In this document: piece after piece, positions 34,799 through 43,499 of the stretch
Numbering within the stretch: the first letter of the stretch is position 1
Layout of the letters: each line of letters starts with the position of its first letter
Source of the DNA: Streptomyces hygroscopicus
Lineage (GTDB): Bacteria > Actinomycetota > Actinomycetes > Streptomycetales > Streptomycetaceae
Length of the DNA: 64,000 nt
Assembly: GCA_002021875.1 (NCBI GenBank)
Contig: CP018627.1
Location: forward strand, 8,804,001-8,868,000
Direction: 5' to 3'
The notes under the pieces: model-generated
The model's input: only the letters and a program-made list of their open reading frames with translations
The model's database searches: none
Told to the model about the DNA's origin: nothing
Translations under genes and position numbers: made by a program

Positions 34799-35950
34799 AT
34801 GCCGGATCAGTCAGTACAGCCTTCCCCCGACCCTTATGACGCACTGCTGTTGCTCTCCTTCGGCGGGCCGGAAGGCCCCGAGGACGTCGTGCCGTTCCTG
34901 GAGAACGTCACGCGCGGGCGGGGCATCCCCCGCGAGCGGCTGAAGGAGGTCGGCCGGCATTACTTCCTCTTCGGCGGGGTCAGCCCGATCAACGCGCAGA
35001 ACCGCGAGCTGCTGCACGCGCTGCGCAAGGACTTCGCCGAGCACGGCCTGGACCTGCCGGTCTACTGGGGCAATCGCAACTGGGCGCCGTATCTGACCGA
35101 CACCCTGCGCGAGATGGCCGCCGACGGCCACCGCCGCATCCTGGTGCTGGCCACCAGCGCCTACGCCTCGTACTCCGGCTGCCGCCAGTACCGCGAGAAC
35201 CTCGCGGACGCCCTGGCCGCCCTGGAGGGCGAGGGGCTGCCGCTGCCGCGCGTCGACAAGCTGCGGCACTACTTCAACCACCCCGGCTTCGTGCGGCCCA
35301 TGGTGGACGCCACGCTGGCCGCCCTCGCCCAGCTGCCCGAGGAGCGCCGCGCCGGGGCCCACCTCGCCTTCACCACGCACTCCATCCCGACCGCCGCCGC
35401 CGACACCTCCGGCCCGGTGGAGGCGCACACGGAGGACGGGGAGGGCGGCGCGTATGTCGCCCAGCACCTCGATGTGGCCCGGCTGATCGCCGGCGCGGTG
35501 CGCGCGGAGACCGGCGGCGAGCACCCCTGGCGGCTGGTCTACCAGTCGCGCAGCGGCGCGCCGCACATCCCCTGGCTGGAGCCGGACATCTGCGATCACC
35601 TCGAGGAGCTGCACGGCGAGGGCGCGCCCGCCGTCGTCATGGTCCCGATCGGCTTCGTCTCGGACCATATGGAGGTCAAGTACGACCTCGACACCGAGGC
35701 CACGGCCAAGGCCGCCGAGCTCGGTCTGCCGGTCTCCCGCGCCTCGACGGTCGGCGCCGATCCGCGGTTCGCCGCGGGCGTGCGCGATCTGGTGCTGGAG
35801 CGTGCGGCCACCGAGCGCTTCGCCGAGGACCGGGCCGCGGCCGCCCCGGAGCGCTGCGCCCTGGGCGCCCTCGGCCCGAGCCATGACGTATGCCCGGTGG
35901 GCTGCTGTCCGGCCCGCTCGCCGCGCCCCGCCGCCGCGGGCTCGGACTGA
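34799..35950 (+). CDS. hemH: Coproporphyrin III ferrochelatase (CpfC/HemH)
   Basis: A 383-residue ferrochelatase that inserts Fe(II) into coproporphyrin III in the actinobacterial haem pathway. Conserved segments are [14 protein letters not shown] (residue 17 on), MRYWNP-like [11 protein letters not shown], the metal/porphyrin His in FTTHSIP, and VYQSRSG. The C terminus has four cysteines ([18 protein letters not shown]), matching the [2Fe-2S] cluster ligands reported for actinobacterial enzymes. ATG 34799 is chosen because of the leaderless signature. The frame open from 34694 extends only into non-coding sequence. Cytoplasmic or peripheral membrane. Confidence 0.95.
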   Translation: MPDQSVQPSPDPYDALLLLSFGGPEGPEDVVPFLENVTRGRGIPRERLKEVGRHYFLFGGVSPINAQNRELLHALRKDFAEHGLDLPVYWGNRNWAPYLTDTLREMAADGHRRILVLATSAYASYSGCRQYRENLADALAALEGEGLPLPRVDKLRHYFNHPGFVRPMVDATLAALAQLPEERRAGAHLAFTTHSIPTAAADTSGPVEAHTEDGEGGAYVAQHLDVARLIAGAVRAETGGEHPWRLVYQSRSGAPHIPWLEPDICDHLEELHGEGAPAVVMVPIGFVSDHMEVKYDLDTEATAKAAELGLPVSRASTVGADPRFAAGVRDLVLERAATERFAEDRAAAAPERCALGALGPSHDVCPVGCCPARSPRPAAAGSD

Positions 35951-36005
35951 GCGTCCCCGCCCCGCCACCGCCGCTGCCCGTCCGGGCAATCCGCTAAGGA
36001 GCACG

Positions 36006-36806
36006 ATGACCGACTCGCTCATGACCGAACTCCTCGATACGGCGCTGGAGGCCGCCCGTGGCGCGGGGGACCTGCTGCGCGACGGCCGCCCGGCCGACCT
36101 CGGGGTGGCGGCCACCAAGACCAGCCCGATCGACGTCGTCACCGAGATGGACATCGCCGCCGAGAAGCTGATCACCGACCTCCTCGCGCGCCGCCGCCCG
36201 CAGGACGGCGTGCTCGGGGAGGAAGGCGCCAACAGCGAGGGCAGCAGCGGGGTGCGCTGGGTGATCGACCCGCTCGACGGCACGGTGAACTACCTCTACG
36301 GCCTGCCGTCGTGGGCGGTCAGCATCGCCGCCGAGAAGGACGGCGAGACGGTCGTCGGGGTGGTGACCGCCCCGATGCGTGGCGAGACCTTTCAGGCGGT
36401 CCTGGGCCGCGGCGCCCGGTTGAACGGGGAGCCGGTGCACTGCCGCCCCGCGGCCCCGCTGGAGGAGTCGCTGATCGGCACCGGCTTCGGGTATGTGCGC
36501 GAGCGCCGCATCGGGCAGGCCAGGGTGCTCAACGATGTGTTGCCGCGGGTGCGGGACATCCGGCGCGGCGGATCGGCCGCCATCGACCTGTGCGATGTGG
36601 CCTGCGGCCGGCTCAACGGCTACTACGAGCGCGGGCTCAACCCCTGGGACTTCGGGGCCGGTGCCCTCATAGCGCGCGAGGCGGGCGCGCTCACCGGAGG
36701 GCGGCCTGGCGTCCCTGCCTCCACGGAGCTGACCATCGCCGCCGCCCCCGGCCTTTTCGAGCCGCTGAGGGGGCTTCTGGACGACCTGGGCGCCTGGCAC
36801 GACTGA
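36006..36806 (+). CDS. Inositol monophosphatase family protein (SuhB-like)
   Basis: A 266-residue magnesium-dependent phosphatase. Metal sites: GEEGANS-like LGEEGANS (about residue 71-78), the DPLDGTVNYLYG signature (about 88-99), and NPWDFGAGALI near the C terminus. Substrates may be inositol-1-phosphate or related sugar phosphates. ATG 36006 has AAGGAG four bases upstream. The position relative to hrdB and dut matches suhB in the mycobacterial sigA block. Not part of an obvious operon; the ferrochelatase gene ends 55 bases earlier and may be co-transcribed. Confidence 0.93.
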   Translation: MTDSLMTELLDTALEAARGAGDLLRDGRPADLGVAATKTSPIDVVTEMDIAAEKLITDLLARRRPQDGVLGEEGANSEGSSGVRWVIDPLDGTVNYLYGLPSWAVSIAAEKDGETVVGVVTAPMRGETFQAVLGRGARLNGEPVHCRPAAPLEESLIGTGFGYVRERRIGQARVLNDVLPRVRDIRRGGSAAIDLCDVACGRLNGYYERGLNPWDFGAGALIAREAGALTGGRPGVPASTELTIAAAPGLFEPLRGLLDDLGAWHD

Positions 36807-36866
36807 TTCCGCCCCCGGGTCCACACACCCCCGGTCCACACCCCCGCCCACACACGGAAACGGAAA

Positions 36867-36895
36867 CGCCCCGGAGTCACAAGGACACCGGGGCG
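36867..36895 (+). terminator. Probable terminator after inositol monophosphatase gene
   Basis: CGCCCCGG (36867-36874) pairs with CCGGGGCG (36888-36895) over a 13-base loop. The stem is only 8 bases, so it is moderate evidence. Confidence 0.5.
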
Positions 36896-37002
36896 CTTCG
36901 GCGTGGTTACCGGATGCTTTCTGGATCACCATCCGGAGGTGAATGGGAATCGGCTACATGGAGGGAATCCGGATCTGGATCGGGTCCGGAATCCACAAGG
37001 GA

Positions 37003-37176
37003 TCAAGCAAACGAGGCGCTTACTTCGACACCGTGCTCGGCGGCGAGGCGACGGAGGTCTTCCAGCTCCGACTGCTCCACGTCCACAAGAAAATCGTCGC
37101 CCGTCTCACGGGCGCGAATGAGATCGGTCTTGGTGTTCTCTATGCGCTGCAGAATGCCTGCGGTGAACGCGTCCAT
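37003..37176 (-). CDS. Small acidic conserved protein upstream of cutRS
   Basis: A 57-residue soluble protein, MDAFTAGILQRIENTKTDLI..., predicted to be almost entirely helical and acidic. I choose ATG 37176 over the frame open to 37206 because GAGGGG lies about six bases upstream. I recall similar small proteins in other streptomycetes near cutR but no function is known. It is divergent from cutR. Confidence 0.7.
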   Translation of the reverse strand: MDAFTAGILQRIENTKTDLIRARETGDDFLVDVEQSELEDLRRLAAEHGVEVSASFA

Positions 37177-37534
37177 GTGCGCCCCCTCGTCGTGGGTCGG
37201 TGGCACGGGGGTGTGCCGACGGCGGGACGATCACGTGCGTGGCCCTTGCCGACGGCAATGACAGTGAGGGATGCCGGAGGCAAGGCGTGATCGCGGGTGT
37301 GCAGTCGTCCTCCCCACCCCGTCCTGGGCGGAAACCTCGGGCCCCGAAAGAATCTGAATTCGGCGTTCCGGCCGCTGCCGCCCCTGCCACCGCGTCCATG
37401 ATCGGGCCGAGGGATCCCGAGGCGATCCCTCTTACCGCCGGTTTATGAGACTTCGAGGCAGGATGGAGGCGCCGAACACTCATCGAGTTTGGCGAGGTCA
37501 TGCCCAGTGCGGCAATCAAGGAAGGACTAACGAC
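37177..37534. other. Divergent upstream region of cutRS
   Basis: These 358 bases hold no supported gene. The direct sequence around 37460-37500 contains CAGGAT (37462-37467) as a possible -10 for cutR; no -35 was found. Confidence 0.4.
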
Positions 37535-38188
37535 GTGCGCGTACTCGTCGTCGAGGACGAGCAGCTGCTCGCCGATGCGGTGGCCACCGGACTGCGCCGG
37601 GAGGCCATGGCCGTCGACGTCGTGTATGACGGAGCCGCCGCCTTGGAGCGCATCGCCGTCAACGACTACGACGTTGTCGTCCTCGACCGGGACCTGCCCC
37701 TCGTGCACGGCGATGATGTCTGCCGCAAGATTGTCGAACTCGGCATCCCCACCCGGGTCCTGATGCTCACCGCCTCCGGCGACGTCAGCGACCGCGTGGA
37801 GGGCCTGGAGATCGGCGCGGACGACTATCTGCCCAAGCCCTTCGCCTTCAGCGAACTGATCGCGCGCGTGCGTGCGCTCGGCCGCCGGACGACCGTCGCC
37901 CTGCCGCCCGTCCTGGAGCGCGCCGGGATCAAGCTGGACCCCAACCGCCGTGAGGTGTTCCGGGACGGCAAGGAGATCCAGCTGGCGCCGAAGGAGTTCG
38001 CGGTCCTGGAGGTGCTCATGCGCAGCGAGGGCGCCGTGGTCTCCGCGGAGCAGCTGCTGGAGAAGGCGTGGGACGAGAACACCGACCCGTTCACCAACGT
38101 GGTGCGGGTGACCGTGATGACCCTGCGCCGCAAGCTGGGCGAGCCCGCGGTGATCGTCACCGTCCCCGGCTCGGGTTACCGGATCTGA
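37535..38188 (+). CDS. cutR: Response regulator CutR (OmpR family)
   Basis: A 217-residue OmpR/PhoB-type regulator: receiver (acidic pair Glu7/Asp8, phospho-acceptor Asp51 in VVVLDRDLP, Lys in LPKPFAF) and a C-terminal winged helix (LAPKEFAVLEVLMR ... VRVTVMTLRRKLG). It strongly resembles S. coelicolor/S. lividans CutR, first linked to copper and antibiotic production and later to cell-envelope protein quality. GTG 37535 with AAGGAAGGA seven bases upstream is the start; the open frame from 37445 is not conserved. Its kinase follows six bases after the stop. Confidence 0.92.
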   Translation: MRVLVVEDEQLLADAVATGLRREAMAVDVVYDGAAALERIAVNDYDVVVLDRDLPLVHGDDVCRKIVELGIPTRVLMLTASGDVSDRVEGLEIGADDYLPKPFAFSELIARVRALGRRTTVALPPVLERAGIKLDPNRREVFRDGKEIQLAPKEFAVLEVLMRSEGAVVSAEQLLEKAWDENTDPFTNVVRVTVMTLRRKLGEPAVIVTVPGSGYRI

Positions 38189-38194
38189 TCCGGC

Positions 38195-39442
38195 ATGGCG
38201 ACGACTCCGACCCCGCTGCCGCCGACGGCACCGCCCAAGCCCAGCTGGGACCCCGAGGGCGCCTCGCGCCCCAACCCCTGGCTGCGCCCCACGATCCGGA
38301 TACGGCTCACCCTGCTGTACGGCGGGATGTTCCTGATCGCCGGGGTGGTGCTGCTGACGATCATCTACCTGCTGGCCGCCCAGGCCCTGCACGTCGGCAA
38401 CGAGCTGCCGTTCAAACTGGTCGGCGGCAGTGTCCAGCCGACCAACAACACCTGCCCCGAGATCATCGGCCAGAGCAGCCCGGACCAGTTCAACGCGGTC
38501 CTGAACACCTGCATGAAGGAGCAGCGCCAGCTCGCCCTGGACGGGCTGCTGCGCCGCTCCCTGATAGCCCTCCTGGGCCTGTCCGTGATCGCCTTCGCCT
38601 TCGGCTACGCGATGGCCGGGCGGGTGCTCTCGCCGCTCGGCCGGATCACCCGGACCGCGCGCCAGGTGGCGGGCTCGGACCTGTCCCGCCGGATCGAGCT
38701 GGACGGCCCGGACGATGAGCTCAAGGAGCTCGCCGACACCTTCGACGAGATGCTGGAGCGCCTGGACCGGGCGTTCACCGCCCAGCAGCGGTTCGTCGCC
38801 AACGCCTCGCACGAGCTGCGCACCCCGCTGGCGATCAACCGCACTCTGCTGGAGGTGCAGCTCTCGGACCCCCAGGCGTCCCCGGAGCTGGTCCAGCTGG
38901 GCAAGACCCTGCTGGCCACCAACGAGCGCAGCGAGCAGCTCGTGGAGGGTCTGCTGCTGCTGGCCCGCAGCGACAACGAGATCGTCGACCGCAAGCCGGT
39001 GGATCTCGCCGAGGTGGCCTCCCAGGCGATGGAGCAGGTCCGGGCGGAGGCCGAGGGCAAGGGCGTGGAGCTGCGCGGACAGCGCGCTCCGGCGGTGGTC
39101 CAGGGCAATGGAGTGCTGCTCGAGCGGATCGCGCTGAACCTCGTCCAGAACGCGGTGCGGTACAACATCGCGGAGGATGGCTGGGTGGAGGTCACCACCG
39201 AGAGCCGGCCGGGCCAGGCCGTGCTGGTGGTGGCGAACACCGGTCCGGTGGTCCCCGCCTACGAGATGGACAACATTTTCGAACCCTTCCGCAGGCTCCG
39301 TACCGAGCGCACGGGCAGCGACAAGGGCGTCGGCCTCGGGCTGTCGATCGCGCGGTCCGTGGCGCGCGCCCACGGCGGCAGGATCGCGGCGGAGCCGCGT
39401 GAGGGAGGTGGCCTGGTGATGCGGGTGGTGCTCCCGGTCTGA
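38195..39442 (+). CDS. cutS: Sensor histidine kinase CutS
   Basis: A 415-residue membrane kinase. Two transmembrane helices (about 45-68 and 122-143) flank a short extracytoplasmic domain of about 55 residues with two cysteines (NTCPEI and NTCMKE), then HAMP, the HisKA box FVANASHELRTPL, and HATPase motifs (NLVQNAVRYN, GVGLGLSIARS). Two cysteines in such a small sensor domain fit a redox or disulfide-sensing role, as recently suggested for CutS; that is inference here. The ATG lies 6 bases after the cutR stop without a clear ribosome site, so it is translated by coupling. Confidence 0.92.
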   Translation: MATTPTPLPPTAPPKPSWDPEGASRPNPWLRPTIRIRLTLLYGGMFLIAGVVLLTIIYLLAAQALHVGNELPFKLVGGSVQPTNNTCPEIIGQSSPDQFNAVLNTCMKEQRQLALDGLLRRSLIALLGLSVIAFAFGYAMAGRVLSPLGRITRTARQVAGSDLSRRIELDGPDDELKELADTFDEMLERLDRAFTAQQRFVANASHELRTPLAINRTLLEVQLSDPQASPELVQLGKTLLATNERSEQLVEGLLLLARSDNEIVDRKPVDLAEVASQAMEQVRAEAEGKGVELRGQRAPAVVQGNGVLLERIALNLVQNAVRYNIAEDGWVEVTTESRPGQAVLVVANTGPVVPAYEMDNIFEPFRRLRTERTGSDKGVGLGLSIARSVARAHGGRIAAEPREGGGLVMRVVLPV

Positions 39443-39465
39443 CGCCGGGAAATCCGAGGCCGGGG

Positions 39466-39526
39466 GCCTACCTGGGAGGTGTTCGCTTTGGGCGGAATTT
39501 TCGTGATCCGCCCACCCGAGGTAGGC
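39466..39526 (+). terminator. cutRS terminator (two nested stems)
   Basis: Outer arms GCCTACCT (39466-39473) and AGGTAGGC (39519-39526) enclose an inner stem GGGCGGA (39490-39496) / TCCGCCC (39507-39513). The two stems have different centres, so the whole is asymmetric. Confidence 0.6.
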
Positions 39527-39528
39527 TG

Positions 39529-39631
39529 TGTGATCGATCACATGGGCGATTTTCCGGCCATATACTCTGCGTGATCGTCACGGTTGACGGAAAGCCGGGA
39601 AAATCCGGGTTTTCGGGGACCGTGATCACGG
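39529..39631. promoter_or_regulatory. Cluster of GTGATC palindromes upstream of DUF4193 gene
   Basis: Three palindromes share the half-site GTGATC: TGTGATCGATCACA (39529-39542, perfect), CGTGATCGTCACG (39570-39582) and CCGTGATCACGG (39620-39631, perfect). A further inverted repeat GGACCGT-GT-ACGGTCC lies at 39668-39683. A TATACT hexamer (39561-39566) between the first two is a good -10 box, which would place the first palindrome over the -35 region. This looks like an operator array for one dimeric regulator. The first site fits GTG-N6-CAC, loosely like Crp sites, but spacing differs between the three. The gene-free interval is 39443-39849. Confidence 0.5.
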
Positions 39632-39849
39632 GAAGTACACGTCATGGCGCATGCAAGTGCGACATGCGGACCGTGTACGGTCCCGATGGCCATCCAACCC
39701 GATCACCTCTTCAGGGGCGCGGTTGGGTGTCGATTGAGTAACAGACCTTGATGTGAGGCAAAATCTCCGCCTCGGGTCGGGCACAAGTCCGGCCTCTCAC
39801 GCGTTACGTGCGCTGGAGACACCACAGACACCCAGAGGGGGAGAGCGAC

Positions 39850-40152
39850 ATGGCAACGGACTACGACACCCCACGCAAGACCGACGATGACGTCAACGAG
39901 GACAGCATCGAGGAACTGAAGGCCCGGCGGAACGACAAGTCTGCGTCCACCGTCGACGTCGACGAGTTCGAGCAGGCCGAGGGACTCGAGCTGCCCGGTG
40001 CGGACCTCTCCAATGAGGAGTTGTCCGTCCGGGTGCTGCCTCGTCAGGCGGACGAGTTCACCTGCATGAGCTGCTTCCTCGTGCACCACCGCAGTCAGCT
40101 GGCCGCCGAGACCAAGAACGGCCAGCCGATCTGCCGCGACTGCGCGGCCTGA
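39850..40152 (+). CDS. DUF4193 zinc-finger-like protein
   Basis: A 100-residue actinobacterial protein. An acidic N-terminal half (DDDVNEDSIEELKARRNDK) precedes a C-terminal metal site with CxxC (FTCMSCF) and CxxC (ICRDCA). The family is conserved beside dut and DUF3093 in many actinobacteria, including the mycobacterial Rv2699c. ATG 39850 follows AGAGGGGGAGAGC. Function unknown; the C-terminal ribbon resembles RNA-polymerase- or ribosome-associated zinc proteins, but that is speculation. Preceded by the palindrome cluster. Confidence 0.88.
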   Translation: MATDYDTPRKTDDDVNEDSIEELKARRNDKSASTVDVDEFEQAEGLELPGADLSNEELSVRVLPRQADEFTCMSCFLVHHRSQLAAETKNGQPICRDCAA

Positions 40153-40166
40153 ACCGCGGGGTCGGC

Positions 40167-40868
40167 GTGGAGGCGGAGCACGACGACGTGGACGAGGCCG
40201 AGCGAGGCCGGATGGCCTCGCTCGCGACCAACCTCGGCCGCGGTGTGCGAAGAGGTGGCGAGCGCGCGAGAGCGGGGGTCTACGCGGTCGCCGACCGGAT
40301 CATCGCCAATGCTCCACGCATCCCGGTCCGCGATCTCGCGACCCTGCGCGAGCAGTTCCCGGGGCTCGGCCCCGAACAGCTCGCGGACAAACTGGTGGCC
40401 GGTGCCGCGGGCGGCACCGCCACAGTGGGCGCGGGCGTCGGCGCAGCGGCGATGCTGCCGGCCCCGCCCGCCATGCCCACCGAGCTGGCCGCCGAGATCG
40501 TCGGCGTGGCCTCCATAGAGTTCAAGCTGATCGCCGAGCTGCACGAGGTCTACGGCGTGCGGGCGCCCGGCACGGTGCGTCAGCGCGCCATCGCGTATCT
40601 CGGCTGCTGGGCCGAGGAGCGCGGCATCGACGTCGCCCAGCCGGCGAGCGTCAACGCGGCCCTGGGCGTCCAGATGAAGCGCGAGCTGCGGCAGCAGGTC
40701 CTCAGACGCGGCTTCCGGAACATGCCGGTCCTGGCGCCCTTCATGGTCGGCGCGGCCGTGGGAGCCGCGATGAACCGGCGCGACACCAAGAAGCTCGCGC
40801 GCAAGGTCCGCAAGGATCTGCGGGCCAAGCAGATCCCCTGGGACCTCCCGCTGTCCCTGGAGAGATGA
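40167..40868 (+). CDS. EcsC-like uncharacterised protein
   Basis: A 233-residue protein with no certain family. The helical pattern, the central Gly/Ala-rich segment (about 75-100, GTATVGAGVGAAAM) and the late hydrophobic segment FMVGAAVGAAMNRRD recall EcsC-like proteins. The ends are basic (LARKVRKDLRAKQIPWD). GTG 40167 is 14 bases after the DUF4193 stop, suggesting one transcript, but its ribosome site is weak. It may associate with the membrane. Confidence in coding status is good, in family low. Confidence 0.72.
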   Translation: MEAEHDDVDEAERGRMASLATNLGRGVRRGGERARAGVYAVADRIIANAPRIPVRDLATLREQFPGLGPEQLADKLVAGAAGGTATVGAGVGAAAMLPAPPAMPTELAAEIVGVASIEFKLIAELHEVYGVRAPGTVRQRAIAYLGCWAEERGIDVAQPASVNAALGVQMKRELRQQVLRRGFRNMPVLAPFMVGAAVGAAMNRRDTKKLARKVRKDLRAKQIPWDLPLSLER

Positions 40869-40887
40869 GCGCCTCGCGCGGCCCCGC

Positions 40888-41334
40888 TCAGGCGGGTCGC
40901 ACGGCCGTGAGCGCGGCGGCCAGCGCCTCCGGATTCCGTGTGGACACATACACATACGGTGTCGGGTCCTCCGGATCGGTGACTTCCACCCGCAGCGCGG
41001 TCGGGATGTAGCTGCGCAGCAGCATGAACGCCCGCGGATCGGCCTTGTAGGTCCGCCAGGCCGCCGTCTCGGCGGCGTCCAGCACCTGCGGGGTCCCCAG
41101 GGCCGACACCGGGATCCGCGCCTCGCCGGCCACCAGCGAGTCCGCCACCACGCGCACCCGGGCCGATCCGTACGAACTCACCGCGACGCAGGCCAGCGCC
41201 GCACCGCCGATCAGCCCGCCGAGCATCGGCAGAGTGCCGAACGGCAGCATGATCAACCCCACGGAAACCCCGATCAGAACGGCGATGAACCACCAGGAAC
41301 GGGGCGCGCTGAGGCGTTCTTCGTAAGGCTGCAT
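40888..41334 (-). CDS. DUF3093 membrane protein
   Basis: A 148-residue protein: two adjacent transmembrane helices (about 15-55, WWFIAVLIGVSVGLIMLPFG and GGLIGGAALACVAVSSYG) and a cytoplasmic beta-rich PH-like domain. Matches the DUF3093 family, found next to dut across actinobacteria (Rv2698 in M. tuberculosis). ATG 41334 (MQPYEERLSAP) is the family start; the frame open to 41442 adds unrelated sequence. Divergent from the thioesterase-dut genes. Function unknown. Confidence 0.88.
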   Translation of the reverse strand: MQPYEERLSAPRSWWFIAVLIGVSVGLIMLPFGTLPMLGGLIGGAALACVAVSSYGSARVRVVADSLVAGEARIPVSALGTPQVLDAAETAAWRTYKADPRAFMLLRSYIPTALRVEVTDPEDPTPYVYVSTRNPEALAAALTAVRPA

Positions 41335-41379
41335 GCGTATCAGCTTGGCACGGCCGCCGAACCGGACTGTTCTCGCGGG

Positions 41380-41385
41380 TAAGGT
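41380..41385 (+). promoter_or_regulatory. -10 box of leaderless thioesterase gene
   Basis: TAAGGT lies 8 bases before the GTG at 41394; no Shine-Dalgarno sequence is seen. Confidence 0.45.
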
Positions 41386-41393
41386 CAGCCGTT

Positions 41394-41975
41394 GTGACTG
41401 GACGAACGACAGGGCTGACGCCACCGGAGGGAGCCACGGCACCCGTGCGCCACCCCGACGCGCCCGCGCCAGGGAAGCCCCTCGGCGTGCACTACGACCA
41501 GTGCTTCGGCTGCGGCGATCAGCCGGGGGGCCTGGGACTGATCGCGCGGGCGGGCGAGGACGTGAGCGTCACCGCCGAGTTCACGGTGCGCCCCGGCCAT
41601 CAGGGCGCGCCGGGCCTGGCCCACGGCGGGGTGCTGGCCGCGGCGCTGGACGAGACGCTCGGGGCGCTCAACTGGCTGCACCGGGCGATCACGGTGACCG
41701 GGCGGCTGGAGACCGACTTCGTACGGCCCGTGCCGGTCGGCACCGAGCTGCATCTGGAGGCACGGGTGACCGCCGTGCACGGCCGGAAGGTCTACTGCTC
41801 GGCCACGGGCCGGCTCGGCGCTCCGGACGGCCCCGTCGCGGTGCGGGCGCAGGCCCTCTTCATAGAGGTGCGGGTCGACCACTTCATCGAGAACGGCCGG
41901 GCGGAGGAGATCGGCGCGGCGCTCGCCGATCCGGATCAGGTGAAGGTCGCGCGCGCTTTCGAGGTGAACCCATGA
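41394..41975 (+). CDS. PaaI-type hotdog thioesterase
   Basis: A 193-residue hotdog-fold protein. The catalytic region HGGVLAAALDETLG (about residues 82-95) has the His-Gly-Gly and downstream Asp of PaaI/4HBT thioesterases, which hydrolyse acyl- or phenylacetyl-CoA thioesters. An extra N-terminal 35 residues contain CFGCG (about residues 37-41). GTG 41394 has a -10 box 8 bases upstream. The stop overlaps the dut start (ATGA). Its linkage to dut is a streptomycete feature not present in the mycobacterial block. Physiological substrate unknown. Confidence 0.85.
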   Translation: MTGRTTGLTPPEGATAPVRHPDAPAPGKPLGVHYDQCFGCGDQPGGLGLIARAGEDVSVTAEFTVRPGHQGAPGLAHGGVLAAALDETLGALNWLHRAITVTGRLETDFVRPVPVGTELHLEARVTAVHGRKVYCSATGRLGAPDGPVAVRAQALFIEVRVDHFIENGRAEEIGAALADPDQVKVARAFEVNP

Positions 41976-42487
41976 GTCCGCTGCCCGTCGACGTGCTGAT
42001 CCGCAGGGTGGACCCCGAGGTGCCGATCCCCGGGTACGCCCACCCCGGCGACGCGGGGGCCGACCTGGTCACCACCGAGGCGGCCGAGCTGGCTCCGGGG
42101 GAGCGCGCGGTTCTGCCCACCGGAGTGTCTATCGCGCTCCCGGAGGGGTATGCCGCCTTCGTGCATCCACGGTCCGGACTTGCCGCGCGCTGCGGCGTAG
42201 CCATGGTGAATGCCCCGGGGACCATCGATGCCGGGTACCGTGGAGAGATCAAGGTGATCGTGGTCAATCTGGACCCGCGCGAGAGCGTGCGGTTCGAGCG
42301 CTTCGACCGGATCGCCCAGTTGGTCGTCCAGCAGGTCGAGAAGGTGCGCTTCCAGGAGGTGGCGGAGCTTCCCGGGTCGGCGCGGGCCGAAGGGGGCTTC
42401 GGGTCCACCGGCGGTCATGCCGCTGTGGACGGCACAACGGGTGGGAATGGATTCGCTTCGGTCGGTTCCGACCGGGAAGGACGATGA
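41972..42487 (+). CDS. dut: Deoxyuridine 5'-triphosphate nucleotidohydrolase (dUTPase)
   Basis: A 171-residue trimeric dUTPase that hydrolyses dUTP to dUMP and pyrophosphate. Motifs 1-5 are visible: PGDAGADL (1), HPRSGLAAR (2), GTIDAGYRGEI (3), RFDRIAQLVV (4), GGFGSTG (5). The start ATG overlaps the thioesterase stop. The C terminus extends about 25 residues beyond motif 5 with low-complexity GGNGFASVGSD, not essential in relatives. Position matches Rv2697c. Confidence 0.95.
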   Translation: MSPLPVDVLIRRVDPEVPIPGYAHPGDAGADLVTTEAAELAPGERAVLPTGVSIALPEGYAAFVHPRSGLAARCGVAMVNAPGTIDAGYRGEIKVIVVNLDPRESVRFERFDRIAQLVVQQVEKVRFQEVAELPGSARAEGGFGSTGGHAAVDGTTGGNGFASVGSDREGR

Positions 42488-42488
42488 C

Positions 42489-43274
42489 GTGTTCGGACGT
42501 CGCCGCAAGCGCAGCAAGGAGGACGTCGAGTCGCTCGACGTGACCTCCGACGAGTTGGCCGAGGACGCGGAGGACGCGGACGGCGCTGAGGACACCGCCG
42601 CACCCGTGGAGGCCGGCCGGGTGAGCCTGCCGCCGGCCCCGCGCCCCGAGGGCCCCTGGGACGTATCCGAGGTGCGCGAGCCCGGCGAGGGCCGGGTGGA
42701 CCTCGGTGGTCTGTTCGTACCCGGCGTCGAGGGCATGGAGCTGCGGGTGGAGGTCGCGGGGGACGCGATCGTCGCCGCGACCGTGGTGCTGCGGGACAGC
42801 GCCGTGCAGCTCCAGGGCTTCGCAGCGCCCAAGAAGGAAGGCATCTGGGGCGAGGTGCGCGACGAGATCGCCACCGGCATCACCCAGCAGGGCGGGGTCG
42901 TCGACGAGGTCGAGGGCCCGCTCGGCTGGGAGCTGCGCGCCCAGGTCCCGGTGCAGCTCCCGGACGGCAAGAACGGCGTGCAGGTGGTCCGCTTCGTCGG
43001 TGTGGACGGGCCCCGCTGGTTCCTGCGCGGTGTGATCTCCGGGCAGGGCGCGGTGCAGCCCGAGACCGGCAGCCTCCTGGAGGCGGTCTTCCGGGACACG
43101 GTCGTCGTGCGCGGCGAGGGCCCGATGGCCCCGCGCGACCCGATCGTCCTCAAGCTGCCGGACGACGCGCAGATGGTGCCCGACGGGGTGCAGCAGGACG
43201 AGGCGCAGGGCTCGCGGTTCGCGGGCGGCGCCGACCGGCTCCAGCGCGGCCCGGAGATCTCCGAGGTCCGCTGA
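42489..43274 (+). CDS. DUF3710 family protein
   Basis: A 261-residue actinobacterial protein directly behind dut, as in the mycobacterial block (Rv2696c). The N terminus is short, basic and then acidic (FGRRRKRSKEDVESLD); the conserved beta-rich core begins near PEGPWDVSEV and includes GVDGPRWFLRGVISG. There is no signal peptide or membrane segment. GTG 42489 has GAAGGA seven bases upstream; an open frame from 42417 is rejected. Function unknown. Ends in a strong terminator. Confidence 0.9.
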   Translation: MFGRRRKRSKEDVESLDVTSDELAEDAEDADGAEDTAAPVEAGRVSLPPAPRPEGPWDVSEVREPGEGRVDLGGLFVPGVEGMELRVEVAGDAIVAATVVLRDSAVQLQGFAAPKKEGIWGEVRDEIATGITQQGGVVDEVEGPLGWELRAQVPVQLPDGKNGVQVVRFVGVDGPRWFLRGVISGQGAVQPETGSLLEAVFRDTVVVRGEGPMAPRDPIVLKLPDDAQMVPDGVQQDEAQGSRFAGGADRLQRGPEISEVR

Positions 43275-43304
43275 GCCGCCGTCGCGCATGGCAGGAGACA
43301 AGGC

Positions 43305-43342
43305 CCGAAGGGGCCCGGGGCAGGGCCCCCGGGCCCCTTCGG
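43305..43342 (+). terminator. dut operon terminator
   Basis: A 16-base perfect stem (43305-43320 with 43327-43342), loop CAGGGC. Confidence 0.9.
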
Positions 43343-43499
43343 CGTTTCCCGGAGGCCGCTTCGGGGATTTCGCGCGACACGGTGAACACACCGGCCGCAC
43401 CGGCCGTACTCATGGGCGCGAGACCTTGTGACGCTCCGAGGGGGAGAGGGCGCGTCGCGAGAGATACCCCTGTCCGACCTCAACGAGGTGAGTGATCAG

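Noticed and set aside
39529-39542. Exact E. coli-type CRP site TGTGATCGATCACA
   Set aside because: The half-sites TGTGA/TCACA are separated by 4, not 6, bases, so it is reported only as a palindrome.
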